Source: Exophiala sp. HKRS030
Lineage: Eukaryota; Ascomycota; Eurotiomycetes; Chaetothyriales; Herpotrichiellaceae
NCBI GenBank assembly: GCA_023897205.1
Contig: JAHWDD010000001.1
Coordinates: 6,758,001-6,822,000, forward strand
DNA: 64,000 bases
Reading direction: 5' to 3'
The notes beneath the pieces were generated by a model that saw nothing but the letters and a program-made list of their open reading frames with translations, was not told the origin of the DNA and searched no databases. Positions 1-11,091 of this stretch are shown in pieces (position 1 is the stretch's first letter; each line of letters starts with the position of its first letter). Position numbers and translations under genes: made by a program.

Positions 1-443
1 CTCTACAGAAGGTCAGAAGAACACATTCTACTGACAGAAGAAAGCCTTCGACGAAGGAGCCTCTGACTCTTGACTGTGTTGGTGAAAACGGCAAGAGCGA
101 AGGCCTCAGCCCCTCGGCCCATTGAGTTGACGTCATGCAACAAATGGATGGTTCCTTAGGGCGTTCTGGCACTCCACACTTCAGTCGCGCACCCTCACTG
201 ACCGTGTACAGACACGAGGTGAGGAACAATGTCGCTTCTGGGGTTTCTTATCCCTTCACTTCGTCCTGGAGTCAACGACAAGTTATCTTCACCATCAAGC
301 CTAACGGCATAGCTATGCACTCAATAATCAAAGTCCTCGCAAGATCGACAACATCTACCCCTTGATCATCTCACCCACCCAGATCTTCCACTTCAAGAGT
401 CTCTATCTCGATCTACCATCAATCGCACACATGAACAGCAGCA
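1..443. other. intergenic, left edge
   Basis: No gene is supported here. The last 60 bases before the next ATG are pyrimidine-rich with CA-rich patches, as in many fungal 5' leaders, so part of this is probably promoter and leader of the gene beginning at 444. A 76-codon open frame at 135-365 has no recognisable features. Confidence 0.5.
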
Positions 444-1502
444 ATGCCTGACCTCGAAGCCCAAAGGCGTGCCAATCTGCTCGAAAAGCAAAGGCTCCTT
501 GATGAGCTTAATATCACCACGTTATCAACAGATACCGTCGATCAAACCACAACCAACCCTCCGTCGGGCACTAAACATGTCCCTAAGAGAAGAAAGCTGG
601 AGTCTTTTCCGACATCGCCTTCGAGAGCGTCAGCAAGAATTGCGGAGGCAATGAAGCATACACCACTTCATTATGGAGAGGAGCCTCACCAAGTGGACGC
701 ACGAAAATCCCGTCGATCTGTGGCTCAACGCTCCAGTAAAGCTTCGGATACCACAAAACCAGCTCGCAATGCTCAATTACCTACTCCGCCACCATCTTTT
801 CAACCGTCCTCCTCGATAGCAGATTTGTTGACCTCGTGGAATTCGTGGACTCCGTCTGCCCCCGAGCCTACCCTGACACTGTCTGGAACTTACCACTTCC
901 CAGACTTTCCAGCCTTTAGCCCAAACAAATCTCCACTCTCCATCCTTCTCGAAGGCGCATTTGGTGGGGCTTATTTCTCTCCATGGCATTCGCGTACTCT
1001 TGCCCTTGAACTTCGAGACGACTATCTCATGACCCTCCCGAAATCATGGCTTTCTCAATTGCGACCACCACGAAAATATATTACCTCACCATCATACCAA
1101 TCAGCTCTCAACAAGTACCAGGTTGCCTGTGGCCAAACATTGTCAGAGTGGGAAGCTGCTGGTTGGTTGAATTTCACTCATGATCCTAGGGGATGGTTCG
1201 AGTGGTATGTTCGTTTCTTCCTAGGCAGACGCTGTGATGATGATGCACGTCAAATTTCGAGATGGAACCGATGCGTGGGTCTAAAAGGTCGTTGGCGCAT
1301 TGCATTGTTGAAAAAATATGTCCAGATGGGCATACGCACTGTTGCTGATGAAGGTGGTGTGGATGATGCGTCCATTGACGAAAATGGCGATGAAATCTGT
1401 AAACAAGTTAGTCCAGTGATACACCAAACCTGCCATCACTGGGGCTACGAAGTTCGCCAAGAAGATCTCGACCTCGCGTGGAGACAAGCCGGGCGTGGAT
1501 GA
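444..1502 (+). CDS. conserved fungal protein of unknown function, possible nuclear role
   Basis: Single-exon gene, 352 residues. The N-terminus (MPDLEAQRRANLLEKQRLLDEL) resembles the short amphipathic start seen on several fungal nuclear proteins, and a basic KRRK patch near residue 49 could be a nuclear localisation signal. Residues about 30-125 are Ser/Thr/Pro-rich and probably disordered. The conserved-looking part is C-terminal: an FSPWHSRTLALELRDDYLMTLP segment (about 178-200), then DPRGWFEWYVRFFLGRRCDD (about 248-268), a SRWNRCVGLKGRWR stretch and a final VIHQTCHHWGYEVRQ motif. I remember this Trp/Arg/His-rich block as widespread in fungi but without an assigned function. The start is the first ATG after a CA-rich leader. 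It converges on the gene at 2442-4955. Confidence 0.8.
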   Translation: MPDLEAQRRANLLEKQRLLDELNITTLSTDTVDQTTTNPPSGTKHVPKRRKLESFPTSPSRASARIAEAMKHTPLHYGEEPHQVDARKSRRSVAQRSSKASDTTKPARNAQLPTPPPSFQPSSSIADLLTSWNSWTPSAPEPTLTLSGTYHFPDFPAFSPNKSPLSILLEGAFGGAYFSPWHSRTLALELRDDYLMTLPKSWLSQLRPPRKYITSPSYQSALNKYQVACGQTLSEWEAAGWLNFTHDPRGWFEWYVRFFLGRRCDDDARQISRWNRCVGLKGRWRIALLKKYVQMGIRTVADEGGVDDASIDENGDEICKQVSPVIHQTCHHWGYEVRQEDLDLAWRQAGRG

Positions 1503-2441
1503 AGATTTCTCTGTGCGATGTGATGTCTCCACAAAGATCATCGACCGACTCCTTGGAATAAGTTGAGCCATACAATTCCAGCAAATGCCAGCTTCGAGGC
1601 CGTCGAACCACCAATGCTCCAAAATACGACTGAGCTTTTGCAGCATCAAATCCGATAAGTGCTAAAGATGATAGTCCCAAAGGTGAAACAGGGATGTTTG
1701 ATGAGTCTGAAAAGGGCTTCATGGACTGAACAATGACTATGGATCTTCAGCTTTGGGCAGAGACAAGGAAAATGGTGCTCGAACTCATCGGCGAGAAAAC
1801 GATCACATGGGCCGAGTCTTCTCAGTGTGTGCTTGAAGGATCATGTGTGGAGCGCGTTGCTGTATGAGGAAGTATTGTCTCCAAATGGTCAACCGAAGTG
1901 TTTTGATACAACAACAGAAACGACTACGTTTTCGAGGCAGAACTACAAGCTTGCTTGAGCTCAGATGACATATGAAGGCCTGTCAATGACAAAGGAATGA
2001 ATAACGAAGTCGAAGGTGAAAGCAATGACAAATCTTATGATCAATACTTCTGGTTAGAGAAATCGGCCGTCAATGCAGTTTTTGACTCGCTATAGTAGTA
2101 TTCCCAGCGTCTATTAATCCACTTCATTAGGAACACTCATGCCATGCCACATATGCGCTATGAGATCGACGAAGCAAGTCGCTCAAACGACGATGCCACG
2201 CACACGAAAGCACGCACGCATACATGATTCATCTTGGCTTTAGGAAATCCGCAGCCCAAGCCCAAGTCGCCAGGGAATGCCAAACTCTCTCTCCATCCTC
2301 ACTACCACGGCCACGATATGACGCATCAGCCATCCTGTCGACTCTTCATACCTCCTTGGTGGAGCCGCGCATTCCCCATCACCTCGCAACAGCAGTATCC
2401 CTCGGCCACCGACAGCGCCACTTACTTGCTGACTTACTTCC
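1503..2441. other. intergenic between convergent genes
   Basis: About 0.9 kb holding the 3' ends of two convergent genes. Open frames here are short and lack codon or motif support. I see no repeat or RNA gene. Confidence 0.5.
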
Positions 2442-4955
2442 TTACACGACAACACCCTGCGGTCTCTGCGCAAGCACCACATCCCACGTCTGCGCATTGA
2501 TATGGACCGAGCTAGGCAGGACGAAGTGCAGATCCTCGTCTTCGCTGGAGTCGAGAACGGTCACGACGCCGCCGCCGCCGCCGCCACAGCGGTCAATCGC
2601 TTTGCCTTTGCTTGGTTCCGAAGGCTGCTGTGGGATTGAATGGAGCGTGCATGCTTGGTCGCCGTTGGATGGCGTCTTGGGATCGTAATCGTGCTCGTGC
2701 TCGCTTGCGCGGTTGGGTTGGGGATAGCTGCTGCTGTTGCTGGTGGTCGATGCGTTCGACGGTTCGCGTGTCATGCCTGGAGGGCTGGGTGGGTAGGTGT
2801 CGTCGATGGCTTGCTGTGGTGGTTGAGGTTGTGGAGGTTGTTGTTGCTTGTTCGCTGTTAGCGGTGTGTCGGTGGCTAGTTCGTGCAGGATGGTCTTCTG
2901 CGGCTGTTGTTGGGCTCGTGTTGGTGGGCTCGATTGTGTTGGTGGCATGTTGACGGGCTGTGAAGGCGAGATGTCGAGCGGGCTTGTCGAGAGTTCTTGG
3001 TCATGGTCGTGACCATGGTCGACTCTGTTCAAGCCGTTGCCGTAGCCTGCGATGAAGATCTCACAGAAGACTGGACGTTTGGTCGGCATTTCGTCGACAA
3101 CGTGCGTGGATTTTCTTGTCATCAGGCGTCGTAATGACGAAGACCGAGATCCAGGCCGAGATTTAATCGAAAGCGAGGACTTGAGAGCGCCAGGGAGGTT
3201 TGTTGGCAGGGTCCGCCGACGGGCTTTACTGGGTCTCCCGCGAAGGCTTGGACTCGATGCGTTCGTGTGCGAGTAACTCATGTCTGGCGCCAACATAGTA
3301 CCAGACTCGGTGGTGCGTAGGCTCGAGGTCGATGTGGTCTTCCACGGCATCTGGTCGACGACATGGCACGAAACCGAGTACGCCAGGTTGGAAGTGTCGC
3401 GGACTTGTTTCGGAGGATGGGGAATCGAGTGGAACACTTGTAGCACGGCGTAGACGAGGAGCCAGCGGATCTTCCTACCTTCGACTATGGAGAGGTCCTC
3501 TAACGCGTCATCAATAGTCGCCAATTCGAACTCGATGTATTTCTTCACCAATGTGCATTCTGCAACGGCCAGATCATGGTTGCTGGCCGTAGTGAGTGCT
3601 TGCTTGTCCTGTTCTTTTCGCATTTCTCGGTTGGCTTTGCGGGCTTGGATTGGATTCCATGACATTCGTCGTTGACCTTTTGCCGCTTGTGTCTGGTTGC
3701 TGTCGACGAGCTTCGGTATCAGGGGAAGGGGTTGGGCGAGTGATTCATAACCATACTTGGTATCGAAGGCTTGCACGTTTTGCAGTGTGCAGACACCTCC
3801 AGATTTGGTAACATCATAAGCTGCCAGGTTCGTGGATGACTCTGGGTCCACCAGGTATTGATACAAGTTCTGAAAGTCGGAGAAGATGACGGAACAGATG
3901 TTCTGGTGCACAACTTGTTCTTCGAACCTGGCTGGAGGCCAGCAGCCATACTGCTGAGTGTAGAAGGATTTGAGGAATAGACGAAATCTTTCAAGATGTT
4001 CACGTGCGACTTGAGGGATGCCCAGGAAGCTCCCAGATATCTCGTTGGTGAAGAAATTCGCAACTGATTTATTGACCTGGTCCGATCGATGATCCATCTC
4101 CTGACGAGATCTATTGATCAGAGTTTTGGTCTTTGCATTAAGGGTCTGGCCTTTCATTAGCTAACTCTTCGACATATTTTAGTTCCCGACCGGCAGCGGC
4201 TGAACTTACCGCATACTCGAGGCTCGAGCGCAAGCCGCGATGGCTCATCCCGACGCAATGAGTGAATGCATCAATCCAGAGATCGTCGATCCGAACCTTT
4301 TCTGCGAAGTACACTGCAGCAAGAGCGTGATCAACACAGTCCCGGAAGTCAAGGTACTTTTGACTTCCTGCATACGCTATTACTTCGAGTGTGTTTTGAG
4401 AAAGGCTATCTTGACGATAAAAATCAACTCGTTCCTTCAATTGAAACAAGGAGCATCCTAATGTTCGACCGGCCAGCGGTCTGTCGTAGAGATATGCGAA
4501 GAAATTTCTCGTGGTAATGTGAAAGTCAAAAGCTTCCTCGAGGCCAGCATTGTGAGGAGCTGGAATGTAGAGCTCTTGAAACCCGACAAGAGGATCACAT
4601 CCAGGACAATTAGGGAGAACGCATTGCGAGCCTACGTGTACTGAGTTTCGCATCACACATCGGTCAGCGAGAGCGTCGAAGCCTTTCAGCCTGAGGAAAG
4701 CTGTGTGAATACGGAAAGCTGGACCTCGACTTGTTTGACCAGGTTCTCGAAGATACACAAGGCAATCACCGGTGGGCCAGCACAGTTCAGGTTCCTATAC
4801 CGATGTTAAGCACATATTGACGAAGGTTGTGGTCAGAGAAAACTCACGTGGAATATGTTAATCCAATCCGTAGTAATTCGAGCTTTGCCGTCCCAACGTC
4901 TAAGACCGGCTGATCTGACGTTGTCCCGTGTTAGGGAACTTTGATTTCCTTTCAT
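2442..4955 (-). CDS. large fungal protein, DUF8004-like N-terminal region
   Basis: Three-exon model, about 798 residues. Introns at 4795-4847 (GTGAGT...TATAG) and 4146-4209 (GTAAGT, CTAAT branch, CCAG) both join in phase 0. The start at 4955 gives a short first exon ending in DWINIFH; exon 2 then reads EPELCWPTGDCLVYLREPGQ followed by SRGPAFRI. That block (a 'YLREPGQ...RGPxFR' signature, then a 'CDPLVGFQELYIP' segment and a long helical region) matches, from memory, a Pezizomycotina-only family carried as DUF8004; the label is tentative. Residues after about 500 are Ser/Pro/Gln-rich and disordered, with a glycine run and a closing SSEDEDLHFVLPSS acidic motif. An in-frame upstream Met at 5114 exists, but a TATA-like site lies between, so 4955 is preferred. 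No catalytic motif is seen. Confidence 0.75.
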
Positions 4956-7330
4956 GATGCTTGAGAATGATGAAAGGATAGATTGAATCGAAGGTTGAGC
5001 TATAAACCTGACTAGCGAAAGCAATGTGTCATCCCTGCGAATGCCTGAGGAATGAGTATGGAGTGGATATGAGACGAGCGGGGAGATTGTGTATATAATA
5101 AAGTCAAGCTTCAATAACGTTCATGCCCATTCTCCATACGTGGATGATCCCTTGAAGCTGTCTTCTTTATCACCAATTCTGGCCGGCAGAAGTGGCGGGA
5201 ATCAGCCCAAAGATTGGCAAAGCAAGGGTGGTCCAAGAGGCTTGCCGCCGACAGGTTCAACCTAGTCAGCAATGGGAATGAACGGCAGTTCGACAGGAAT
5301 GTTGTTGTGAAACACCTGTTTTCACTGGTTAAAAGTCCATGCACATAAGAAATCGACCGTGTCGGGTTGTCTTTACGCCTCAAAATGTTGAAAGCGCTGA
5401 GGGTAACAAGAATAGAAGGCAATGTAGATCAACAAGAATGGAAACCAAAGAGATGGTGTGGCTCTCAGAGTGATTTGACAGAAAACGCCCATCAACGCCC
5501 TTCAAAACGCCAACTTTGGGGGTAACTGGGGAAAAAGAGAATTGCGGCTTGCGTTGGTGATGGTGTTGATCCAAGTGATGATGCAGGTGGATTGACATAG
5601 CTCGACCAAGCTGCCGGCAGACGCTCGAAGTAAGCTCCGTTGAAGGTCGACAAAAGGAGCCTTGGGCCAGTGAGGTGCTCGTGCCTTGACAGGGTTGACC
5701 CATGTAGACAATCTGGCTTTTTGACGTGAGAGGTCGCTTGCCAAACCCCACTGCGATCGTCGGAACTTAGAGTCCGTTGCAGATCCGCTTGGTTCGTCCT
5801 GGTCTGGCGCTGTCTGCGTGTTTAGGTATCCTTGTGGACTTGGTAGAGCATCGTTGGCTGCCTGTTGTTAGATGTCCGTCGAGTCGGTATTGATAAGAAG
5901 CCCAGAGATATGGGTTTTGTTCTTCTCACTCCGGGAATCCTTGAAAGATCGGACCCAAGACCAATTGACTAATGATGTTCACCTTGGCAGTTTGCACAGC
6001 CGTTGGCCTCAATCAGTATTATTGCTCTTTGATTGTCCGAATCCATCATCCTGGTCAGCACTCGGGAGAAGAAGCTGTTGGTCTTTGGTTGCGTCCATGG
6101 CAACCCACTCCAATCACACCACGATCACTTCCTATCTTGGTGCTCAACGCCGTTCCTTGTTGCCCTGTTGGGTTTTGAGTCTTGACTAAATGATCGGCGC
6201 CGGCATACGTATTCTTCGGACTCGAGTTCCAAGTAAAGCATATTCAACGCAGCCTCTAGAACAACACATGAGCAAGACGTGGTAGCTACATTGTTCGTGT
6301 TGTTGAAATGGCAAACCGGAGTTTTGATCATGACAATTAAATCAACAATCAGGAGTGCTCTTGTTTCTCTTGTAAACCTCACCCTTCGGCAGAACCCACT
6401 TGTTCCTCTCTCTAACGAGCCCAAATCTGGTAGCCGGGAGCCGGGAGCGCCAGTCGCTTGTAGGAGATTAGGCGAGGTTGGGTGAGGGTTCACCGCATCG
6501 AACTCAAATCTCGCCTTAGCTTGTTTCGAGATCTGCAGGAAATCTGCAAGACAGTATCACTGTAGCCTTGGGGTAAGGCAATGATGATCAGTGCACCTAC
6601 GGACTGTTCCAAGTGAATTAGTTCACAGCTATTGGGTGCTTGGTAAGGAATTAAAACGTAGTCCATCCTGGCATAGCGGGAACTTGATACGGGATCTCCT
6701 CACGCAGGTCGGACCAGGGAGAGACCAGTTTACCACTGACAACTAACCATGGCACTGACCATCATACCCATCTCGTGCAACCCTCAATCTTGTCTCGGCG
6801 GGGCCAAGTTTGATCTGTTGCTGTCCGCCTTGGCCATTATGCAACATACTGCGTACGAAAAAACCTCCTAAGTTCTTGTCAAGTACAAAGTCCGCACCAA
6901 TCAAGTCTCTCGAAGGATTGACAACTCATCCTCATTGTGTCATCTCAGCTATTCGAGGTGACGCCTACAGGTGTGGCCATGGCTCAACACCATAAAATGC
7001 CGATCTGTTGTCGGAATGGGAGCCGTGCCTCCGTAGTTTAATGGAACAAACAGTCCACAACTTCATCAATTATCGCCCCGCGGTAATAACGTCGCAGATA
7101 CGATAACTCGACAACACGACAACACGACATCGCGCGATTCTCGACGGGGATCCGTAAGGCCCTTGTAGGCCCATTGGCCCCTTACCTACATTGATGCCTC
7201 GTTGTCAATTCATGGATTCACCGCCGCTACTAAGGCAAAAACTAGCCGCCGTAACTCCGCCATCAGCGTTGTGAAGATCATCAAATTGGAGATCTCTCGT
7301 GTAACTCATGTAGTTCAAGTACTTCATAAG
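4956..7330. other. intergenic, 2.4 kb
   Basis: Contains the promoter of the minus-strand gene starting at 4955 (TATA-like element near 5091) and the 3' flank of the gene ending at 7331. Open frames at 5111-5751, 5872-6189 and 6125-6493 overlap one another on both strands and show no domain or splice support. Nothing else recognised. Confidence 0.5.
5091..5100 (-). promoter_or_regulatory. TATA-like element upstream of the 2442-4955 gene
   Basis: Reads TATTATATAC on the minus strand, about 140 nt upstream of the chosen ATG at 4955. The spacing suits a TATA box plus a short leader. Inference from sequence only. Confidence 0.35.
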
Positions 7331-8473
7331 TCATACCTCCACAAGGACTCTGACCTCCCCATCCATCCAATCGACTCCTCCGGCGCTCAGCAACGCGACC
7401 ATCCATTCTCCATCTTCACCAACAGTTACCAAGCCGTCGGGAAGCCAGACCTTGACCACTGGTGTGGAGGATCCACTCTCCATTGCTGGGGAATATCTCT
7501 TGCTGACTTCTGAAAGTAAGGCCGAGAGATTAGGTGTCTTTTCAGGCTGGAGAGAAAATCGTGGGACTAGCCGACTTTGAGTACCATTCGTCGTGGAGAC
7601 GATATTGACGTGGATTACGATCGAAGATTTGAATGCGGATGACGGTTGCTGATTCCCGTTTGTCGTTGTGACTGATGCGCTTGTAGGTGGACGACTCTGG
7701 ACTTCCGCTTCCTCCACCATAACAAGCGACTTTGTCGACTCGTTGTCCAGACCATTGGACAATCCCGGGGAAGCTGCCGGAGCTTGTGAACCCTCTCTTC
7801 GCTCGTCCTTCGCACCAATCGATTTTCGACTTTCAGCCGCGTAAACCCTCTGACGCTCATTGGTGACCATTTTTCGCATCAAAGGCATCATTAGTCGTAT
7901 GATTGTTTGGCTATCTGCAGGCCAAACCAATGACCTGACAGGTGAGTTGGGTATTTCACTACCTGCACCCAACGCAAAATATTTCTCACCATGACCATGG
8001 AGCGAGAGAAACTCCTCGACACAATTCCACAGATTCAGCTTAGCTATGTCAGCCGCTCCGGACTGTTTCTGATGCCCAACAACGTCTCTTCGTTCAGGAT
8101 GTGCCTCATCAAGCATGAATGCCTTGGCTGCGGACTGCAATCGCAAGAAGTTCTCTGGCGCTAGCTGTAATGACGCAAATACCTTGCCGAGAGATGGTCT
8201 ACTATATTTTCTGCTTGTAGTTGATGGCTCACGGAAAAGAACCGAGGCGGAACTCTGAAGCGAAGGTGTAGGGATCTGCGATATTTGGTCGTGGGTGTCG
8301 CTAATATTGACGGCGAAGAGATTGTCCTCATTATGAATTTCTTCATGAGGACGCTTTCGCTTGCCCAGTGTATCTTGATTTCGGGTTCCTTCGTCTTCTT
8401 GATCTGCTGCGGCAGTCGCAGCAAGCACCAACCCAGCTAGATGCAGGTCGTCCGAATATGAAGAATCCGTCAT
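7331..8473 (-). CDS. conserved fungal hypothetical protein
   Basis: Intronless, 380 residues. The N-terminus is acidic and Ala-rich with a basic KRKRPHEE patch near residue 39 that could direct nuclear import. A central block (about residues 95-210), including GKVFASLQLAPENFLRLQ, AAKAFMLDEAHPERRDVVG and LNLWNCVEEFL, looks helical; I recall similar text in unannotated proteins of other ascomycetes. After a Ser/Thr/Asn-rich linker the C-terminus forms a second compact part (VIHVNIVS... to VRVLVEV) rich in beta-prone residues. No catalytic residues can be named. It lies back to back with the MFS carrier at 8923, sharing a 449 bp promoter. Confidence 0.75.
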   Translation of the reverse strand: MTDSSYSDDLHLAGLVLAATAAADQEDEGTRNQDTLGKRKRPHEEIHNEDNLFAVNISDTHDQISQIPTPSLQSSASVLFREPSTTSRKYSRPSLGKVFASLQLAPENFLRLQSAAKAFMLDEAHPERRDVVGHQKQSGAADIAKLNLWNCVEEFLSLHGHGEKYFALGAGSEIPNSPVRSLVWPADSQTIIRLMMPLMRKMVTNERQRVYAAESRKSIGAKDERREGSQAPAASPGLSNGLDNESTKSLVMVEEAEVQSRPPTSASVTTTNGNQQPSSAFKSSIVIHVNIVSTTNGTQSRLVPRFSLQPEKTPNLSALLSEVSKRYSPAMESGSSTPVVKVWLPDGLVTVGEDGEWMVALLSAGGVDWMDGEVRVLVEV

Positions 8474-8922
8474 TTTGAGGTGTCACACGTGGTGAAGGAC
8501 TTGAAGAGCGCAAAGCGCATTGGGCTGGGGGTGACCCAGCCCGATGGCATTCGTTCAAGGCTGGAGTTGGTGACAGTACGAATCTAGAGCTGCTGGCATT
8601 GAATTAGGTGCGATGAAGCCTGAGTATTGCATTGCGATGACAACAAAAGTAACAAACATGCCAACAAGCCCACACGCGGATGTGATGTCGAGGCGCAGAT
8701 AGAGATGGAGCTAGGTCCAAAGTAGATTAGCTTCATATGTCAGAACACAATCACCTCCATCGATTGAAACCCAGTGACAACAACATTCTTGCCGCTGCCA
8801 TCCATTGACTCCTTATCATCAGGAGGCCAGAAAAGGTTGCACAAACCTCGTAACAATGACTTTCTGCTGAATCGGCAGTTATTCTTTGGTTTCACGTTCA
8901 TCATACAATAATCTCATCCAAA
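8474..8922. promoter_or_regulatory. divergent promoter region, hypothetical protein / MFS carrier
   Basis: 449 bp between two genes transcribed away from each other, so it must hold both promoters. The 20 nt before the MFS ATG are CAATAATCTCATCCAAA-like, a usual fungal start context. No defined operator was recognised. Confidence 0.5.
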
Positions 8923-10653
8923 ATGTTTACTGCTACACGACTACAGGTCGCCACGTACCTACTAGGTGTTTGTCCTTTTTCAATTGCTTTCCTAGTCTTC
9001 CTCAATTCGTCTATCTCATTTATTATCACGGATCTTATCGGACAGAAGCATCGCGTTGGAGATGCAGTCGGGACTTTAGGCTTTGCGGATGAGCTTCTCG
9101 CAATTATTGCCTGTCCTTTGTGGGGTTTACTGTCAGATCGGATTGGCTTACGATTTGTAGGAGTCCTCCATGTATTGGTATTTATGCATTTAACTGACAT
9201 AATCAAGGTCTCTGTTTCAGGCTATCTCATCATAGGAGTTGCCTTGATCATTTTTGTACAAACGCACAATGTCTACCCTCAGCTATTACTCGCACGCTTA
9301 CTCTTCAGCATCGGAGGAGCTGCTGCATCAACCATGGTTACTGCGATTCTTCCTGCTGTTGCTGGACCTGTCGCCCGTTCCAGTGTGGCATTTTCGCAAG
9401 CTGGAGATTTGTCCGAAGAGACAACAAATCGTCATTCATTCAGTCCCTCGATTGCGTCTGAAGTGACAATCACTCCAGCCCGTTTTGCTTCAAGTTCAAG
9501 GTCGCCTAAGCCACCCCTATTCTCTGCAAAGAATCCAGAGTCGAGCATTGCTCGTTCAACAAGTCGTATTGCTGGTTATGTCGGCATGTTCACTGGTGGG
9601 GGTGCTTTAATTGCTTTGATGGTATTTCTTCCACTTCCAGCAAAGTTTCAATATGCAGGTTACGGACAGAAAACGGCTTTGAAGGACAGCTTCTACATTG
9701 TCGCAGTGGTCGCCTTGATATTAGCAGTCTGGTGTTTCTTCGGCCTCCGAAACTTGCATACGGATCAAGAGCTGTCTAGAACAACCTCCACAGGACACAA
9801 GGAACGATCTTTGTTGTCAAGGTCTCTTGTTGCCTTGCAGGATATGTCGAAAAACTTCCAAATAGCAGTTGTGACAGGGTTCAAGCATTCGGATATTGGT
9901 ATTGGCTACGTGGGAGGTTTTGTTGCTCGAGCTTCCTCTGTCGGCATCTCATTGTTCATCCCATTGCTTGTCAATGCAATGTTCTTATCTTCAGATCTAT
10001 GTGATGTCGGCAAAGACAGTGGAACTCCTGCTGGACTGCCTGATATCAAAAGGCGGTGCCCCCGGGCCTATGTTGTTGCTGCAGAATTGACAGGTGCTAC
10101 GGAGACTGTAGCCTTGATTTTTGCCCCGATATTTGGATATTGGAGTGCACGGACATCAAGAAAGGAGTTGCCCCTACTTTTTGCATCATTGTGTGGAATT
10201 GTTGGATACCCACTCTTTGCCAGTGAATTCGATCCAGATGATTCGAATACGGGCAAAAGAGTTACAGCTTTCTTTGCCGCAAGTCTTATCGGTGTTAGTC
10301 AGATTGGTGCTATTGTGTGCAGTTTGGGCACATTAAGCAAAGGCATCCTCGACGAAGTGGTCCCGGACAACAAAAATGCTGCCAATCCAAGTGCAGCAGG
10401 AACAGAGGAAAGCCAACCTCTCCTCGCTTCACAAATTGAACCAGGAAAAGATATTCGATTATCAGCACTCAAAGGCTCTTTCGCAGGTGTTTATTCTCTC
10501 TATGGCGGCGTCGCTATCTTGATCCTCACAAAAGTCGGTGGTCTACTATTCGATAAAGTTTCTCTTGCTGCACCGTTTTATATCATGGCTGGCTTTAATG
10601 CCGTACTGTTGGCATCCTGCGCAGCATTGACTTTTTCGAAACCAAAACGATGA
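8923..10653 (+). CDS. major facilitator superfamily transporter (DHA1/vesicular-amine-like)
   Basis: Membrane carrier with about 12 predicted transmembrane segments. The loop 2-3 signature GLLSDRIGLR (about residues 68-77) is the MFS motif A. The central loop (about 160-205) is Ser-rich and hydrophilic, as expected between the two six-helix halves. The frame is open throughout, but a stopless 51-nt intron at 9157-9207 is likely: donor GTAGGA, a perfect ACTGAC branch and AAG acceptor. Its removal turns an awkward insert after RF into a smooth RF-VSVSGYLIIG join in helix 3, giving about 559 instead of 576 residues. Substrate unknown; the closest remembered families are fungal SLC18-like exporters at the plasma membrane or vacuole. 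It converges on the GST kappa gene. Confidence 0.85.
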   Translation: MFTATRLQVATYLLGVCPFSIAFLVFLNSSISFIITDLIGQKHRVGDAVGTLGFADELLAIIACPLWGLLSDRIGLRFVGVLHVLVFMHLTDIIKVSVSGYLIIGVALIIFVQTHNVYPQLLLARLLFSIGGAAASTMVTAILPAVAGPVARSSVAFSQAGDLSEETTNRHSFSPSIASEVTITPARFASSSRSPKPPLFSAKNPESSIARSTSRIAGYVGMFTGGGALIALMVFLPLPAKFQYAGYGQKTALKDSFYIVAVVALILAVWCFFGLRNLHTDQELSRTTSTGHKERSLLSRSLVALQDMSKNFQIAVVTGFKHSDIGIGYVGGFVARASSVGISLFIPLLVNAMFLSSDLCDVGKDSGTPAGLPDIKRRCPRAYVVAAELTGATETVALIFAPIFGYWSARTSRKELPLLFASLCGIVGYPLFASEFDPDDSNTGKRVTAFFAASLIGVSQIGAIVCSLGTLSKGILDEVVPDNKNAANPSAAGTEESQPLLASQIEPGKDIRLSALKGSFAGVYSLYGGVAILILTKVGGLLFDKVSLAAPFYIMAGFNAVLLASCAALTFSKPKR

Positions 10654-11091
10654 CGGAGGGCTATGTTCTTGTGAACGGATCGATGTCACAATTAAATCAA
10701 TACTGGCCATGACACGAGTTGCCATTGCACAGAATGCATCTCACTGAAGGTTGAAGGAATAAAAATGCATGGATTGACAATTTAAAATTCATTGTCATTC
10801 CTGGAGCACAAAAGTACCGCAACAAAACGACAACACGGTGCTGTGGCAAGCTACAGGACTTGACACAAGCGGCCAAGTCCAGCCTGTTGAATCACATTTG
10901 GGCATATTGTGATCCATCATCAGTGAGGCAATATCGCCATTAATGGTCCTCAACATGAATACAGCCCGATCGAGAGGATGCAAATCTCAGCAAGCTCCAC
11001 AAACATGACAGCAAAAGCATCCACCATTTCAGCAAACAGTGACATGGTAGGCTATTGTCGCTACATCGATCTCATACCATAACCAGACTAG
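10654..11091. other. intergenic between convergent genes
   Basis: 438 bp holding the 3' flanks of the MFS and GST kappa genes. AT-rich stretches (AATAAAAATG near 10760) could serve polyadenylation. No other feature seen. Confidence 0.45.

Noticed and set aside
7021..7050. tRNA-like word CTCCGTAGTTTAATGG
   Set aside because: It recalls a tRNA D-arm, but no acceptor, anticodon or T-loop pairing could be made around it.
9157..9207. Frameshift in the MFS gene
   Set aside because: The odd insert is a multiple of three with full splice signals, so an intron explains it better.
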